NCBI RefSeq assembly: GCF_002205645.1
Contig: NZ_NIOF01000013.1
Span: 62,001 to 126,000, forward strand
DNA: 64,000 nucleotides
DNA from: Roseateles aquatilis
GTDB lineage: Bacteria; Pseudomonadota; Gammaproteobacteria; Burkholderiales; Burkholderiaceae_C
Reading direction: 5' to 3'
The notes below the pieces were generated by a model. It saw only the letters and a list, made by a program, of their open reading frames with translations, was not told where the DNA came from and searched no databases. Positions 7,750-19,873 of this stretch are shown piece after piece; within the stretch, counting starts at the first letter, position 1, and each line of letters starts with the position of its first letter. The position numbers and the translations under genes were made by a program.

Positions 7750-8892
7750 ATGAGCTTCCCGAACGATTCCCGCCCCCTCTGGCGCGACCCGCGCCGGCTC
7801 CGCGCCTCCTGGCAGTCCTGGATCAGCGTGGAGGCCCAGCCCAGCGGGCCGCAGTGGCTGCAGTGGGTGTGGACGCTGCTGTTCTCCGCCACGCTGGCGA
7901 TCGGCTTCACGGTGCTGAGCTTCGTGCTCAACGCGCGCGTGGCCCGGTGGGGAAGCCTGGACGCGTGGCTCTTCTGGTACGGCAAGAACCTGACGGTCTG
8001 CCTCGTCATCGGCGTGTTGATCCAGATCCTGTTCACGATCCTGATCCCGCGGGTCGGCGGCCGGCCGGGCATCCTGCGCTGGCCGGCCTGGCGGCGGACG
8101 GCGTTCTTCTCGGGCGTGCCGATGCTCGGCGTGCTGCTCGGCTGGGTCCCCGGCATGTGGCTGGCCGGCCTGGGGGCCTGGGTGCGGCTGGACTTCAACC
8201 AGGGCGGCAAGGTGCTGCTGTTCACCGCGATCCTGTCGCTGGGCATCACGCTGGTGCTGCATTTCTGGTTCGACGCGAAGAAGCGCGAGATCGTCGCCGA
8301 GCGCCGCGCCACCGAGGCCCAGTTGCGCCTGCTGCAAGGCCAGATCGAGCCGCACTTCCTGTTCAACACGCTGGCCAACGTGCATTCGCTGATCGACTAC
8401 GACGCACCGAAGGCCAAGGCGATGCTGGGCGCGTTCACCGCCTACCTGCGCGCCTCGCTCGGCGGCCTGCGGCGCGAGAGCGGCCCGCTGGAGGACGAGC
8501 TGGCGCTGGCCGACGCCTACCTGCGGGTGCTGCACACCCGCATGGAGGACCGGCTGCGTTTCGAGATCGACGCCAGCGAGGAAGCCCGGCGCGTGCCGCT
8601 GCCGCCGATGCTGCTGCAGCCGCTGGTGGAGAACGCCGTGCATCACGGCCTGGAGCCCAAGATCGAGGGCGGCACCGTCCGCGTGCGCGCCGAGCTGCAA
8701 GGCGGCGGCCTGCGCGTGGAAGTCCTGGACGACGGCATCGGCCCCGGTGCCTCGCGGCGCGGCGGCAATGGCATGGCGCTGGCCAACCTGCGCGAACGGC
8801 TCTTCGCGCATTACGGCGATCGCGCCACGCTGACCCTGACCGCCGCCGACCCCGGCTGCCGCGTCACCCTGTGGCTGCCCCTGGACGCTTGA
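7750..8892 (+). CDS. LytS/AlgZ-type sensor histidine kinase
   Basis: A 380-aa membrane kinase. Four hydrophobic segments (about 40-62, 75-98, 117-140 and 153-172) precede a His_kinase domain whose phosphoacceptor is H202 in QIEPHFLFNTLANVHSLI. An HATPase domain follows (about 285-378), with LLQPLVENAVHHGLEP as N-box and a DDGIGPG G-box. This single-domain arrangement is typical of the LytS/YehU/AlgZ family, whose partners are LytTR regulators, and such a gene follows 47 bp downstream. The signal is unknown because there is no periplasmic sensor domain. The start was chosen at 7750, where the membrane domain begins; an upstream in-frame extension has no ribosome binding site. Confidence 0.92.
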   Translation: MSFPNDSRPLWRDPRRLRASWQSWISVEAQPSGPQWLQWVWTLLFSATLAIGFTVLSFVLNARVARWGSLDAWLFWYGKNLTVCLVIGVLIQILFTILIPRVGGRPGILRWPAWRRTAFFSGVPMLGVLLGWVPGMWLAGLGAWVRLDFNQGGKVLLFTAILSLGITLVLHFWFDAKKREIVAERRATEAQLRLLQGQIEPHFLFNTLANVHSLIDYDAPKAKAMLGAFTAYLRASLGGLRRESGPLEDELALADAYLRVLHTRMEDRLRFEIDASEEARRVPLPPMLLQPLVENAVHHGLEPKIEGGTVRVRAELQGGGLRVEVLDDGIGPGASRRGGNGMALANLRERLFAHYGDRATLTLTAADPGCRVTLWLPLDA

Positions 8893-8939
8893 GCGCCCGA
8901 GTGCCGCCCCTCTTTTCCCCATTCCTTCACGAGCGCGAC

Positions 8940-9761
8940 ATGACCTCGACCTCCGCCTCCCGGCCCACCGCCCTGATCGCCGACGACGAACCGCACCTGG
9001 CCCGCGCGCTCGCGGCCCAACTGGCGGAGGTCTGGCCCGAGCTGACCATCGTCCACGTGGCCCGCAACGGCCAGGAGGCGGCCGAACAGATCGCGGCGCT
9101 GCGGCCGGATCTGGCCTTCCTCGACATCCAGATGCCCGGCCTGACCGGGCTGGAAGTCGCCGAGGGCATCGAGGGCGCGACGCGGGTCGTCTTCGTCACC
9201 GCCTACGACCAGTACGCGGTGCAGGCCTTCGAGCAGGAGGCGATCGACTACGTCCTCAAGCCGGTGGAGGCGGACCGGCTGACGCGCGCCGTGGATCGCG
9301 TCCGGCGGGCCCTGGCGAAGACCGTGACGGCCGACGGGGCCAATGAAGCCACTGGGGCAGACGGCGACGCCGGGCTCGATGCGCGGCTGCTGGCGGCGCT
9401 GCAGCGCCTGCAACCGCCGGTGGCGACGACGACGGGTCCGCTGCGCTGGGTGCGCGCGATGCAGGGCGACCTGACGCATCAGATCCCCGTCGACCAGGTG
9501 ATGTTCTTCCGCGCCGATGACAAGTACACCTGCGTCCAGACCGCCACGGCCGAGTACCTGATCCGCACGCCGATCCAGGAGCTGGCCGCCCAGCTCGACG
9601 GCGAGCGCTTCTGGCAGGTGCACCGCTCGACGATCGTGAACCTGGATTACGTCGCCGGCACGCGGCGCGACGACCTGAGCCGGCTGTTCGTGCGGGTGCG
9701 CGGGCATGCGAGCGAGCTGCCCGTCAGCCGCGCCTACGTGCATCTGTTCAAGGCGATGTGA
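8940..9761 (+). CDS. LytTR family response regulator
   Basis: A 273-aa regulator with a receiver domain (residues about 8-125) and a C-terminal LytTR DNA-binding domain (about 165-270). The receiver has acidic pocket D15-D16, phosphoacceptor D62 in LAFLDIQMPG, and conserved T/K in VFVTAYDQYAVQAF and DYVLKPV. The LytTR domain reads VDQVMFFRADDKYTCVQT and FWQVHRSTIVNLDYV. An Ala/Gly-rich linker joins them. It is the cognate partner of the kinase ending 47 bp upstream, similar to AlgR and YehT. LytTR regulators bind pairs of direct repeats; targets are not identifiable here. Confidence 0.92.
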   Translation: MTSTSASRPTALIADDEPHLARALAAQLAEVWPELTIVHVARNGQEAAEQIAALRPDLAFLDIQMPGLTGLEVAEGIEGATRVVFVTAYDQYAVQAFEQEAIDYVLKPVEADRLTRAVDRVRRALAKTVTADGANEATGADGDAGLDARLLAALQRLQPPVATTTGPLRWVRAMQGDLTHQIPVDQVMFFRADDKYTCVQTATAEYLIRTPIQELAAQLDGERFWQVHRSTIVNLDYVAGTRRDDLSRLFVRVRGHASELPVSRAYVHLFKAM

Positions 9762-9785
9762 CGCCGCGTTTTCGCGGGGGCGGCC

Positions 9786-9791
9786 TACACT
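9786..9791 (+). promoter_or_regulatory. Candidate -10 box (TACACT) for the GGDEF gene
   Basis: TACACT lies 9 bases upstream of the ATG at 9801, in the same context (CCTACACTGC) as the box before the kinase gene. It suggests an independent promoter with almost no 5' leader. No matching -35 is evident. Confidence 0.3.
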
Positions 9792-9800
9792 GCCGGTCTC

Positions 9801-10949
9801 ATGCAGTCGCTGGACCCCCGCTCGATCACTGTCATGACCGCGTTGATGGCGGCGGTGATGGGGGCCGTGCTGCTGGGCATGCGCCGCAACTACCCGTCGG
9901 GCATCCAGGGCCTGCTGCTCTGGGCGCTGGCGCCGATGGCCTGCGCGGCGTCGGCCGGCGTCTACGCGGCGCACGGCTTGTTGCCGGAGATCCTCATCGC
10001 TCAGACCGGCAACGCGCTGCTGCTGACCGGCTGCGGGCTGTTCTATTTCGGGACGCAGCGTTTCCTGGAGCGGCCGGTGACCTGGCGCTTCTGGGGCGGG
10101 ATCGCGCTGCTCAGCCTGGCGCTGCTGACGTGGTTCTTCATCCGACCCGACTACCGCGTCCGCATGGTCTTGTTCACCGGGACCATGACGGCCTGCGTGC
10201 TGGCGCATGCCCGGCTGCTGTTGTGGCACGGCGCGCGCACCGAACGGGGGTTCGCGGCGTGGCTGTGCATCGCGACGCTGCTGCTGCAGGCCGTCGTGCT
10301 GGTGCTGCGCGGCGCGGCGACGTTCTGGGTCGACACCGCCGATGCCTCGCGTTTCACGCCGACCTTCGTGCAGAACGCCTACATCGCCAGCTATTGCTTC
10401 AGCGTGCTGCTGCTCAGCGTGGGCGTGCTGCTGATGTCCAGCGAGCGCGTCCGGCAGGAGTTCGAGCTGCTCGCCACGCGTGACGTGCTGACCGGCGCGC
10501 TGACGCGGCGCGCGCTGCTGCAGGCCGGCGGCGAGGAGTTCGACCGCTGGCGCCGCTACGAGCATCCGCTGTCGCTGCTGCTGCTCGACCTCGACCACTT
10601 CAAGCAGGTCAACGACCGCCACGGACATCTGGTCGGAGACCGGGTGCTGGCCGGATCGGCCGCGGCGATCCGGGCGGCGCTGCGCGGCACCGACCGGCTG
10701 GGCCGCTACGGCGGCGAGGAGTTCGTCATCCTGCTGCCGTCGACCGGCGCCGACGCGGCGCGGGCCTCCGCCGAGCGCGTGAGGACGGCGCTGCTCGCGC
10801 ACGAGCCGGCGCCCGGTGTTCCGCCGTGTTCAGCGAGCATCGGCGTGGCCTGGGCGCAGCCCGGAGACACCAGCCTGGACACGCTGCTCGCGCGTGCGGA
10901 CGTGGCGCTCTATCGCGCGAAAGCGAACGGGCGGAACCGGGTCGAGTGA
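9801..10949 (+). CDS. Membrane-bound diguanylate cyclase (GGDEF)
   Basis: A 382-aa cyclic-di-GMP synthase. The N-terminal half has about six or seven hydrophobic helices (residues 10-205) without a recognisable ligand-binding motif, like MASE-type sensor regions. A GGDEF domain follows at about 215-380. The active site is GGEEF (304-308) and the inhibitory RxxD site is RGTD (295-298). The LDLDHFKQVNDRHGHLVGD motif with its metal-binding Asp is intact, so activity and feedback inhibition are expected. It is 39 bp after the LytTR regulator; whether it shares that transcript is unclear because a candidate promoter lies between. Confidence 0.9.
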   Translation: MQSLDPRSITVMTALMAAVMGAVLLGMRRNYPSGIQGLLLWALAPMACAASAGVYAAHGLLPEILIAQTGNALLLTGCGLFYFGTQRFLERPVTWRFWGGIALLSLALLTWFFIRPDYRVRMVLFTGTMTACVLAHARLLLWHGARTERGFAAWLCIATLLLQAVVLVLRGAATFWVDTADASRFTPTFVQNAYIASYCFSVLLLSVGVLLMSSERVRQEFELLATRDVLTGALTRRALLQAGGEEFDRWRRYEHPLSLLLLDLDHFKQVNDRHGHLVGDRVLAGSAAAIRAALRGTDRLGRYGGEEFVILLPSTGADAARASAERVRTALLAHEPAPGVPPCSASIGVAWAQPGDTSLDTLLARADVALYRAKANGRNRVE

Positions 10950-11010
10950 CGGCCGGTCGCCGACGATCCGGCCTCCAGCGACTCGCCCCCGGCGGCGCGG
11001 ACGTCGTTCC

Positions 11011-12258
11011 TCACTTGAAGAACCAGTACCCCACCGCGATCGCGCCCACGAGCCCGACCAGGTCGGCCAGCAGGCCGCAGGTCAGCGCATAACGCGTCTT
11101 CTTGATGTTCACGCTGCCGAAGTAGACGGCCAGCACGTAGAACGTCGTCTCGGTCGAGCCCTGGATGATCGCGGCCAGCTTGCCCTCGAAGCTGTCGACG
11201 CCGTAGGTCTTGAGCACGTCCACCATCAGGCCGCGCGCGCCGCTGCCCGACAGCGTCTTCATCAGTCCGATGGGCAGCGCCGGCACGAAGTCGGTGGGCA
11301 GGCCCAGCGCGCCGACGCCGGCGGCGATGCCGCGCACGATGTAGTCCATGCAGCCGGTGGTGCGGAACACCGAGATCGCCACCAGGATCGCCACCAGGTA
11401 CGGAATGATCTGCACCGCGACGCCGAAGCCCTCCTTGGCGCCCTCGACGAAGGACTCGTAGACGTTGATGCGGCGCCAGGCGCCGACGGCGATGAACGTC
11501 ACGATGATGCTCAGGATCACGCCGCTGCCCAGCAACCCGATGTACTGCGACATCTGCTCCGGCGGATAGCTGTGCAGCCAGCCGAAGACGGCGGCCATGA
11601 TCGCGATGAAGCCGCCGACGAACACCAGCACCGGCGCGCTGAACAGGTTGATGCGCTGCACCCAGGCCACCGCGACCAGCCCCGACATGAACGAGATGAA
11701 GGTCGCGACCAGCGTCGGCAGGAAGATGTCCGCGGCGTTGAAGCCGACCAGCCCCTGGTCCACCGCCATCGCCTGGCGGATCGCGATCACCGAGGTCGGG
11801 ATCAGCGTGATGCCGGCGGTGTTCAGCACCAGGAACATGATCATCGCGTTGCTGGCGGTGTCCTTGCGGGGATTGAGCTCCTGCAGCTCCTTCATCGCCT
11901 TCAGGCCCAGCGGCGTGGCGGCGTTGTCCAGGCCGAGCATGTTGGCCGAGAAGTTCATCACCATCGAGCCGCCGGCCGGATGACCGCGCGGCACCTCCGG
12001 GAAGATGCGGCCGAAGAAGGGCCCCATCGCGCGGGCGAACAGCTGGATCACGCCGGCGTTCTCGCCGATCTTCATGATGCCCAGCCACAGGCTCATCACC
12101 CCGACCAGCCCGAGCGAGATGTCGAAGCCCGTCTTGGCGGTGTCGAAGATGCCGGTCAGCACCTGCGTGAAGATCGTCAGGTCCCCTTGCAACAGACGCA
12201 CGAGGGCCACCGCGAAGCCGATCAGGAAGAACCCGATCCAGATGAAGTTGAGAACCAT
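11011..12258 (-). CDS. SpmA-SpmB fusion, nucleoside recognition domain membrane protein
   Basis: A 415-aa polytopic membrane protein with about ten hydrophobic segments and two 'nucleoside recognition' (Gate) domains. The first (residues about 40-170, with NMLGLDNAATPLGLKAM) matches spore maturation protein A. The second (about 265-400, with GSTETTFYVLAVYFGSV) matches SpmB. In Bacillus these are separate genes needed for spore core dehydration. Fused forms occur widely in non-sporulating Gram-negatives, where the role is unknown. The gene stands alone, convergent with the upstream cyclase gene and divergent from the pseudoprotease pair. Confidence 0.9.
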   Translation of the reverse strand: MVLNFIWIGFFLIGFAVALVRLLQGDLTIFTQVLTGIFDTAKTGFDISLGLVGVMSLWLGIMKIGENAGVIQLFARAMGPFFGRIFPEVPRGHPAGGSMVMNFSANMLGLDNAATPLGLKAMKELQELNPRKDTASNAMIMFLVLNTAGITLIPTSVIAIRQAMAVDQGLVGFNAADIFLPTLVATFISFMSGLVAVAWVQRINLFSAPVLVFVGGFIAIMAAVFGWLHSYPPEQMSQYIGLLGSGVILSIIVTFIAVGAWRRINVYESFVEGAKEGFGVAVQIIPYLVAILVAISVFRTTGCMDYIVRGIAAGVGALGLPTDFVPALPIGLMKTLSGSGARGLMVDVLKTYGVDSFEGKLAAIIQGSTETTFYVLAVYFGSVNIKKTRYALTCGLLADLVGLVGAIAVGYWFFK

Positions 12259-12519
12259 GGGGGCGGATTATTCCGGCACCGCGCGGCGCCGGCCGCCGGA
12301 CTCGGGATTGCGAGCATCACCTTGTGGGGGCGGGTCATAACCGGCGACGCCGGCGGACGGCCGTGGCCGGAGCGCGGATGACACGACTCGGACCCGTCGC
12401 GCGTGCGCCGATCGCGGGCGGTGCCGGGACGCGCGAGCCCCGGTTGGAGCCATTGAGCCCGCGGGGGGGCTCTCGAAGAATGGACCTGCCCTTCTCGCCA
12501 TGAAGGGTTGGAGTTCCGC

Positions 12520-13977
12520 ATGATCGATCTTGTCTCCCGCCCTCTCCCGGCCATCGGCCGACGTTTCCTTGCCACGCCGCGCCGGACCGCCTGCTGGGTG
12601 GCAGCCGCCTTGCTGAGCACGTCGCTCGCGGTGAGCGCATCCACCGACGCGAGGTGGCCCGCGCCCTCGGCGCGGCTCTATCGCATCCCGGCCTGGGCCT
12701 TGGGCGATGACAGCTGCTCCGCGACCCTGATCACGCCACGCGTCGCGCTGACGACCTACTACTGCGGCGGCCCGGCCGTGCTGCCCGGAGGCAGCGGCCG
12801 TATCACCTTCGCGCAGCGCAGCACTGGACGGTCGTTCGAAGGCCGACTGGTGAACGACCCGCAGCTTCAGGCCGCGCCTCCTGCAGGGCTGTTGATGATC
12901 GTCTTCGATCAGGCCTCCGAGGCGCGAGCCGCGGTCGCGGCCGGCCGGGCCTCACCACCGGCCGAGGCGGCATCGCAGCCCTTGCGCTCATCGGGAGCGC
13001 CGGTGGCGAGTTATCGCCGCGAGGCCCGGTTGCTCCGAGACCCAACCGGCGCCAGGCGCGATGACCGCCGCGCGGGCACCCGCGTCTATGCCTATGGACC
13101 GCGGTCCGTGCAATGGCGCTCCGGCACGGGCCCCACGGTTCACCTCGGCTATCAGCTGGTGGCCGGGGACGGGCAGTTGCAGCGTGTGGGCGCCCCCGCC
13201 GACATGCCCTTGACCTACCGTTCGCTGGCGTACTTGCGCAGTTCGGAGCCGGGGCGTTTCCTGACCACTGCGCGGCCGTGGGCGAGCGGCGACGATCTGC
13301 TGGGCGTGGCGACGACCTTGGCGCTGGGCGGCCGCGACGCGGCGGCGGCCGACGAATGGCTGCTGCCGCTGGTCGGCAGCGCCGCCGACGGCATCACGCG
13401 GCACGCGCTCCCGTCGCCCACGCCGCAGCGTCCGACGGTCGAGCCGCCGTTCGTTCGGGCGGACAGCGGCGCGGGGCTGATGGCGACGCGTCCGCGTCCG
13501 TCAGATGAGTTCTACGTGCCCGGCGCGCTGGTGGGTTTGTCGACGGCGCCAGGCCATTTGCACATTCGACTGGTCAGGCACTGGCCGGACGTCCATCGCG
13601 TCATGCTGGCCGAGGGCCTGCGCGACGATGCCGCCCATCTCGCGCGTCGAGTCCTCGCGCTCAAGACCTGGGAGCAAGGCGGACGAGGGGTTCCCGGGGA
13701 TGTGTATGGCCGGCGCGATGCCGTCACCGGCGAGCAGCGCTTCTATCGGCTGCGTGCGCTCTCGGCCGACGGAACCTACTGGAGCCTGCCTGACGACGAC
13801 GCCGACAACGTGTGGTGGGAGTCGCTGGGGACCGCGCTGCCGACGCGACATGAGGTCTTGAACTGGCGCCCACCTGGGGCGTTCCCGTCCACGGCCCCGT
13901 CAATGCCGGCGACCGACTCGGCGGAAGGCCCCGAGTCTGCAGGGACGAATGAGTCGGGGCACGGAGTGCAATCATGA
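12520..13977 (+). CDS. Secreted trypsin-fold protein with altered catalytic triad (first of pair)
   Basis: A 485-aa secreted protein. GGAG sits 6 bases before the ATG at 12520; an N-terminal signal peptide ends near VSAS (about 41). The fold reads as trypsin-like (S1). DSCSATLITPRVALTTYYC matches the C-x-GTLI...VLTAAHC region, with both Cys (66 and 82) kept but Tyr (81) in place of the catalytic His. The Asp segment (GLLMIVFDQ) lacks the expected Asp. The Ser loop reads ADSGAG (S316), close to GDSGG. LVGLSTAP...HWPDVHRVM matches the trypsin C-terminus. Residues 406-450 form an extra module ending in WWESLGTALPTRH. Probably inactive as a protease. A related gene follows directly. Confidence 0.75.
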   Translation: MIDLVSRPLPAIGRRFLATPRRTACWVAAALLSTSLAVSASTDARWPAPSARLYRIPAWALGDDSCSATLITPRVALTTYYCGGPAVLPGGSGRITFAQRSTGRSFEGRLVNDPQLQAAPPAGLLMIVFDQASEARAAVAAGRASPPAEAASQPLRSSGAPVASYRREARLLRDPTGARRDDRRAGTRVYAYGPRSVQWRSGTGPTVHLGYQLVAGDGQLQRVGAPADMPLTYRSLAYLRSSEPGRFLTTARPWASGDDLLGVATTLALGGRDAAAADEWLLPLVGSAADGITRHALPSPTPQRPTVEPPFVRADSGAGLMATRPRPSDEFYVPGALVGLSTAPGHLHIRLVRHWPDVHRVMLAEGLRDDAAHLARRVLALKTWEQGGRGVPGDVYGRRDAVTGEQRFYRLRALSADGTYWSLPDDDADNVWWESLGTALPTRHEVLNWRPPGAFPSTAPSMPATDSAEGPESAGTNESGHGVQS

Positions 13978-14031
13978 AGTCGAAGCAATCCACCTGCTCG
14001 ACATGTCCTCCGACGGGGCACGCGCGCAGGC

Positions 14032-15645
14032 GTGGCCGGCATGCTCGGCCTGGCGATGACGTGCGGCGCCAACGCCGATCCGAACCCCGAGGCGGATGTC
14101 CCGCTCTGGGCGTTTGGCAACGGCAGTTGTGCCGGTACGCTGCTCACGTCGCGCGTTGTGCTGAGCCACGCCGCATGCTTTGCAGAACTCGGCGTGGCCG
14201 GGTCCGGCGAGCCGCCGACCTTCAAGCCTCGTGGCGACATGAAGCAGATTCGGACGGGGACGACTCATCCCGGCAAGGTGGTGCAGGACAGCCTGGATGC
14301 GGCGAAGGTGCTTCGCGCGGACCCGGCGCCTCTGGCATCGCTGCTGTTGGACGAGCCCGTCCGCGCGCCCAAGGCGGGCGATGCTGGAAACCGCAAGGAG
14401 AAGCGCTTTGTCAGGATTCCCACCTACCGCTTCGAACAACGCTTGTTGAGGGACGTTCCGCTTTCGGCAACGACCGGGGCGGATGCCCCGACGCTGGGTA
14501 CTCGCCTGAGTTTCTATAGAGGGAGCTTCAACACCTACGGTGCAACCGCCTATCGACATGCGACCTACGACTACTACTGGGACGTGGCGCTTGACGAGCG
14601 AGGGTGGGGGTTTGTGGACCGTTCGTCCTTGTCTGAGCGTCCTTTGGTGTATCGCTCGGTGAGTCGCATCCGGCAGCAGGAGCCAGAGCGCTTCATAGGC
14701 GATGTTCCGCGCTTGACGCGCTCATCGGGGAGGGCCACCTCCCCGCCAACGTCCGAGGAGAAGGAGGGCGTGCGGTCGCTGCTGAGCCGCTATCACTTGG
14801 GAGGCCTGCTCCGCGCGCAATTCGGTACGCCCGTGATGCCGGACCGGGCCGTGGATGATCGGGTCATCGCCATCGTGGGCATGGGCAAGGATCGAACGCC
14901 GGTGCATCTGCGTCCCCACCGGGGTTCCATCACCGGCACCTACGGTGTCAGAGTCATGCCTCCCTTCCAATCTGGAGACAACGGCGCCGGATTGCTGGCG
15001 TGGCACGACAAGTCGGGCAAGGACTTGCTGGTGGGCGTCGTGAGCGGCGGTGCTGCACTTCATTCGCGGATGAGCGCCCATTGGCCATGGGTGTATCGGA
15101 TGCTCATGAAGGACGGTCTGTCGAACGACGCCCGCCTGCTCGCGAAGCAGGTGCTGGGCGCACGTAGCGAGGACTGTCCGTCTGCGAAGTTCGGCGAGCT
15201 TTGCTTCCGGGTCGCCGAGGCGGGGCAGGCGCCTGCGTTCTTCCGGCGCGTTGCCGAGACGGGCGCTTCGCTGCCAGTGGATGGGCTGGACGGCGAGGAT
15301 TGGGAGTACCTCGGTACCGAATTGCCTGACCGTCATGCGGCGACGCGGCGCGTGAGCGCTTGGGATTCGGCCGACGCGTCCCAGGCACCGAAACCCGGCG
15401 CGACCTACGTGCGGTTCAATGGCAAGAGCAGGGTGGTGGAGTACTTCCAGCGGAAGACGTCCGTGAGGGCGCAGCCGATGGACGAGCTGCCATTGGACGG
15501 GCAAGGCAATAACGACTGGCTCTACCTGGGCACGGACCTTCCCTCGGTCCATGGGCGCGCTCTCGTGGATACGGAGCCGGACGACATCGCGCTCACTCCT
15601 CCAGGAATCGCTCCCGCACTTCCCGCATCTGCGGCAACGCCGTGA
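14032..15645 (+). CDS. Secreted trypsin-fold pseudoprotease (second of pair)
   Basis: About 537 aa from a GTG at 14032 (ATG alternative at 14041). It is a paralogue of the preceding gene in the same frame, separated only by that gene's stop. GSCAGTLLTSRVVLSHAACF matches the S1 His region but has Ala at the position before Cys49; a His lies two residues earlier (H46). The Asp motif reads ASLLLDEPV. The Ser loop is GDNGAG (315-320), so Asn317 replaces the catalytic Ser. LVGVVSGG...HWPWVYRMLM matches the trypsin C-terminus. Two copies of a 50-60-residue module follow (WEYLGTELPDRH, WLYLGTDLPSVH). The N-terminus looks incomplete as a signal peptide. Its 3' end overlaps the convergent HD-GYP gene by 53 bp. 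Confidence 0.7.
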   Translation: MAGMLGLAMTCGANADPNPEADVPLWAFGNGSCAGTLLTSRVVLSHAACFAELGVAGSGEPPTFKPRGDMKQIRTGTTHPGKVVQDSLDAAKVLRADPAPLASLLLDEPVRAPKAGDAGNRKEKRFVRIPTYRFEQRLLRDVPLSATTGADAPTLGTRLSFYRGSFNTYGATAYRHATYDYYWDVALDERGWGFVDRSSLSERPLVYRSVSRIRQQEPERFIGDVPRLTRSSGRATSPPTSEEKEGVRSLLSRYHLGGLLRAQFGTPVMPDRAVDDRVIAIVGMGKDRTPVHLRPHRGSITGTYGVRVMPPFQSGDNGAGLLAWHDKSGKDLLVGVVSGGAALHSRMSAHWPWVYRMLMKDGLSNDARLLAKQVLGARSEDCPSAKFGELCFRVAEAGQAPAFFRRVAETGASLPVDGLDGEDWEYLGTELPDRHAATRRVSAWDSADASQAPKPGATYVRFNGKSRVVEYFQRKTSVRAQPMDELPLDGQGNNDWLYLGTDLPSVHGRALVDTEPDDIALTPPGIAPALPASAATP

Positions 15646-16578
15646 CGAAGCGCTCGACCAGGGCCGGGTCGAAGTGCCGGCCCGCCTGCGCCTGCAGGTG
15701 CTCCACGGCCTGTTCGATCGGCCAGGCCGGCTTGTAGGGCCGCACGCTGGTCAGCGCGTCGAATACATCGGCGATGGCGACGATGCGCGCCTCGATCGGG
15801 ATCGACTCGCCGGCCAGCCCTTCGGGATAGCCGCTGCCGTCCCACTTCTCGTGGTGGGCCAGCGCGATGCGCCGCGCCATGCCGAGCAGGCCGGTGGTGT
15901 GGTCGCCGAGGATCTCGGCGCCGATGGTCGGATGGCGGCGCATCACCGTCCATTCGGCCTCGGTCAGCGGACCCGGCTTCTGCAGGATCGCGTCGGGGAT
16001 GCCGAGCTTGCCGATGTCGTGCATCGGTGCGGCATGCAGCAGGTCGTCGGCCTCCTGCTCGGACCATCCGGAGGCCAGCGCCAGCAACTGCGAGTAGTGG
16101 CTCATCCGCACGACGTGCCAGCCGGTCTCGTTGTCCTTGTACTCGGCCGCGCGGCCCAGGCGCTGGACGATCTGCAGGCGGGTCTCGCGCAGTTCCTCGG
16201 CGCGGACCAGCGACAGGTGGGTGCGCACCCGTGCCCGCACCACCGGCGGACTGATCGGCTTGGCGATGTAGTCGACGGCGCCGGCCTCGAAGCCCTCGGT
16301 CTCGTCGCGCGTGTCGGCCAGCGCGGTGACGAAGATCACCGGCGTCTGCCGCGTCGCCGGCTGCGACTTCAGCAGCCGGCAAACGTCCAGGCCGGACAGG
16401 CCCGGCATCATGATGTCCAGCAGAATGAGCTGCGGCGATTCCGTCCGCGCCAGCTCCAGCGCCTTGTGCCCGTCGCGCGCGAAGAGCAGCCGATAGTCGT
16501 CCTGCAGCACGTGGCGCAGCACTTGCAAGTTGGCCGGCTCGTCGTCGACGAGCAGCAGTTTGGGGCGATGGTCCGCCA

Positions 16579-16582
<4 letters not shown>
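15593..16582 (-). CDS. Response regulator with HD-GYP phosphodiesterase domain
   Basis: A 329-aa protein. It has a receiver domain (residues 6-125; acidic pair D13-D14, phosphoacceptor D56 in LILLDIMMPG, K108) and an HD-GYP domain (about 145-325). The latter has HD at 188-189 (MHDIGKLGIPD) and the GYP motif in HHEKWDGSGYPEGL (about 243-256). HD-GYP enzymes hydrolyse cyclic di-GMP. AAGGAG lies 7 bases before the first of two adjacent ATGs; the ATGA overlaps the kinase stop codon, so translation is coupled. Phosphorylation by the upstream hybrid kinase would tie an environmental signal to c-di-GMP breakdown. Confidence 0.92.
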
Positions 16583-19653
<3,071 letters not shown>

Positions 19654-19778
19654 GGGGAGGACGTGGGAACGGGGGAGGGGGAGGCCGTCACCCGGACAGA
19701 AAATACGAAACCGTCATGGTGAGGCCAAGCGGTCGGGGGTAAGCGGCACAAATGCGCGGGAAGTCCGGCTCAAATGCA

Positions 19779-19802
19779 AGCGCCCCGTCGTTGCGGGGCG
19801 CT
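19779..19802. terminator. Perfect hairpin in long intergenic region
   Basis: AGCGCCCCG-N6-CGGGGCGCT is a 9-bp perfect stem. On the minus strand it is followed by a weak T-rich stretch (TTGCATTT). It could end read-through from the met operon 310 bp upstream on that strand, or serve as a transcript-stabilising hairpin. Bases 19654-19778 show no gene. Confidence 0.4.
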
Positions 19803-19873
19803 ATGCGTAACGGTGCACGACGTCGGAGGCGGGCCGGAGCAGGGCGCGGGTTGCGCAGGGGCCTCGACTGCCG

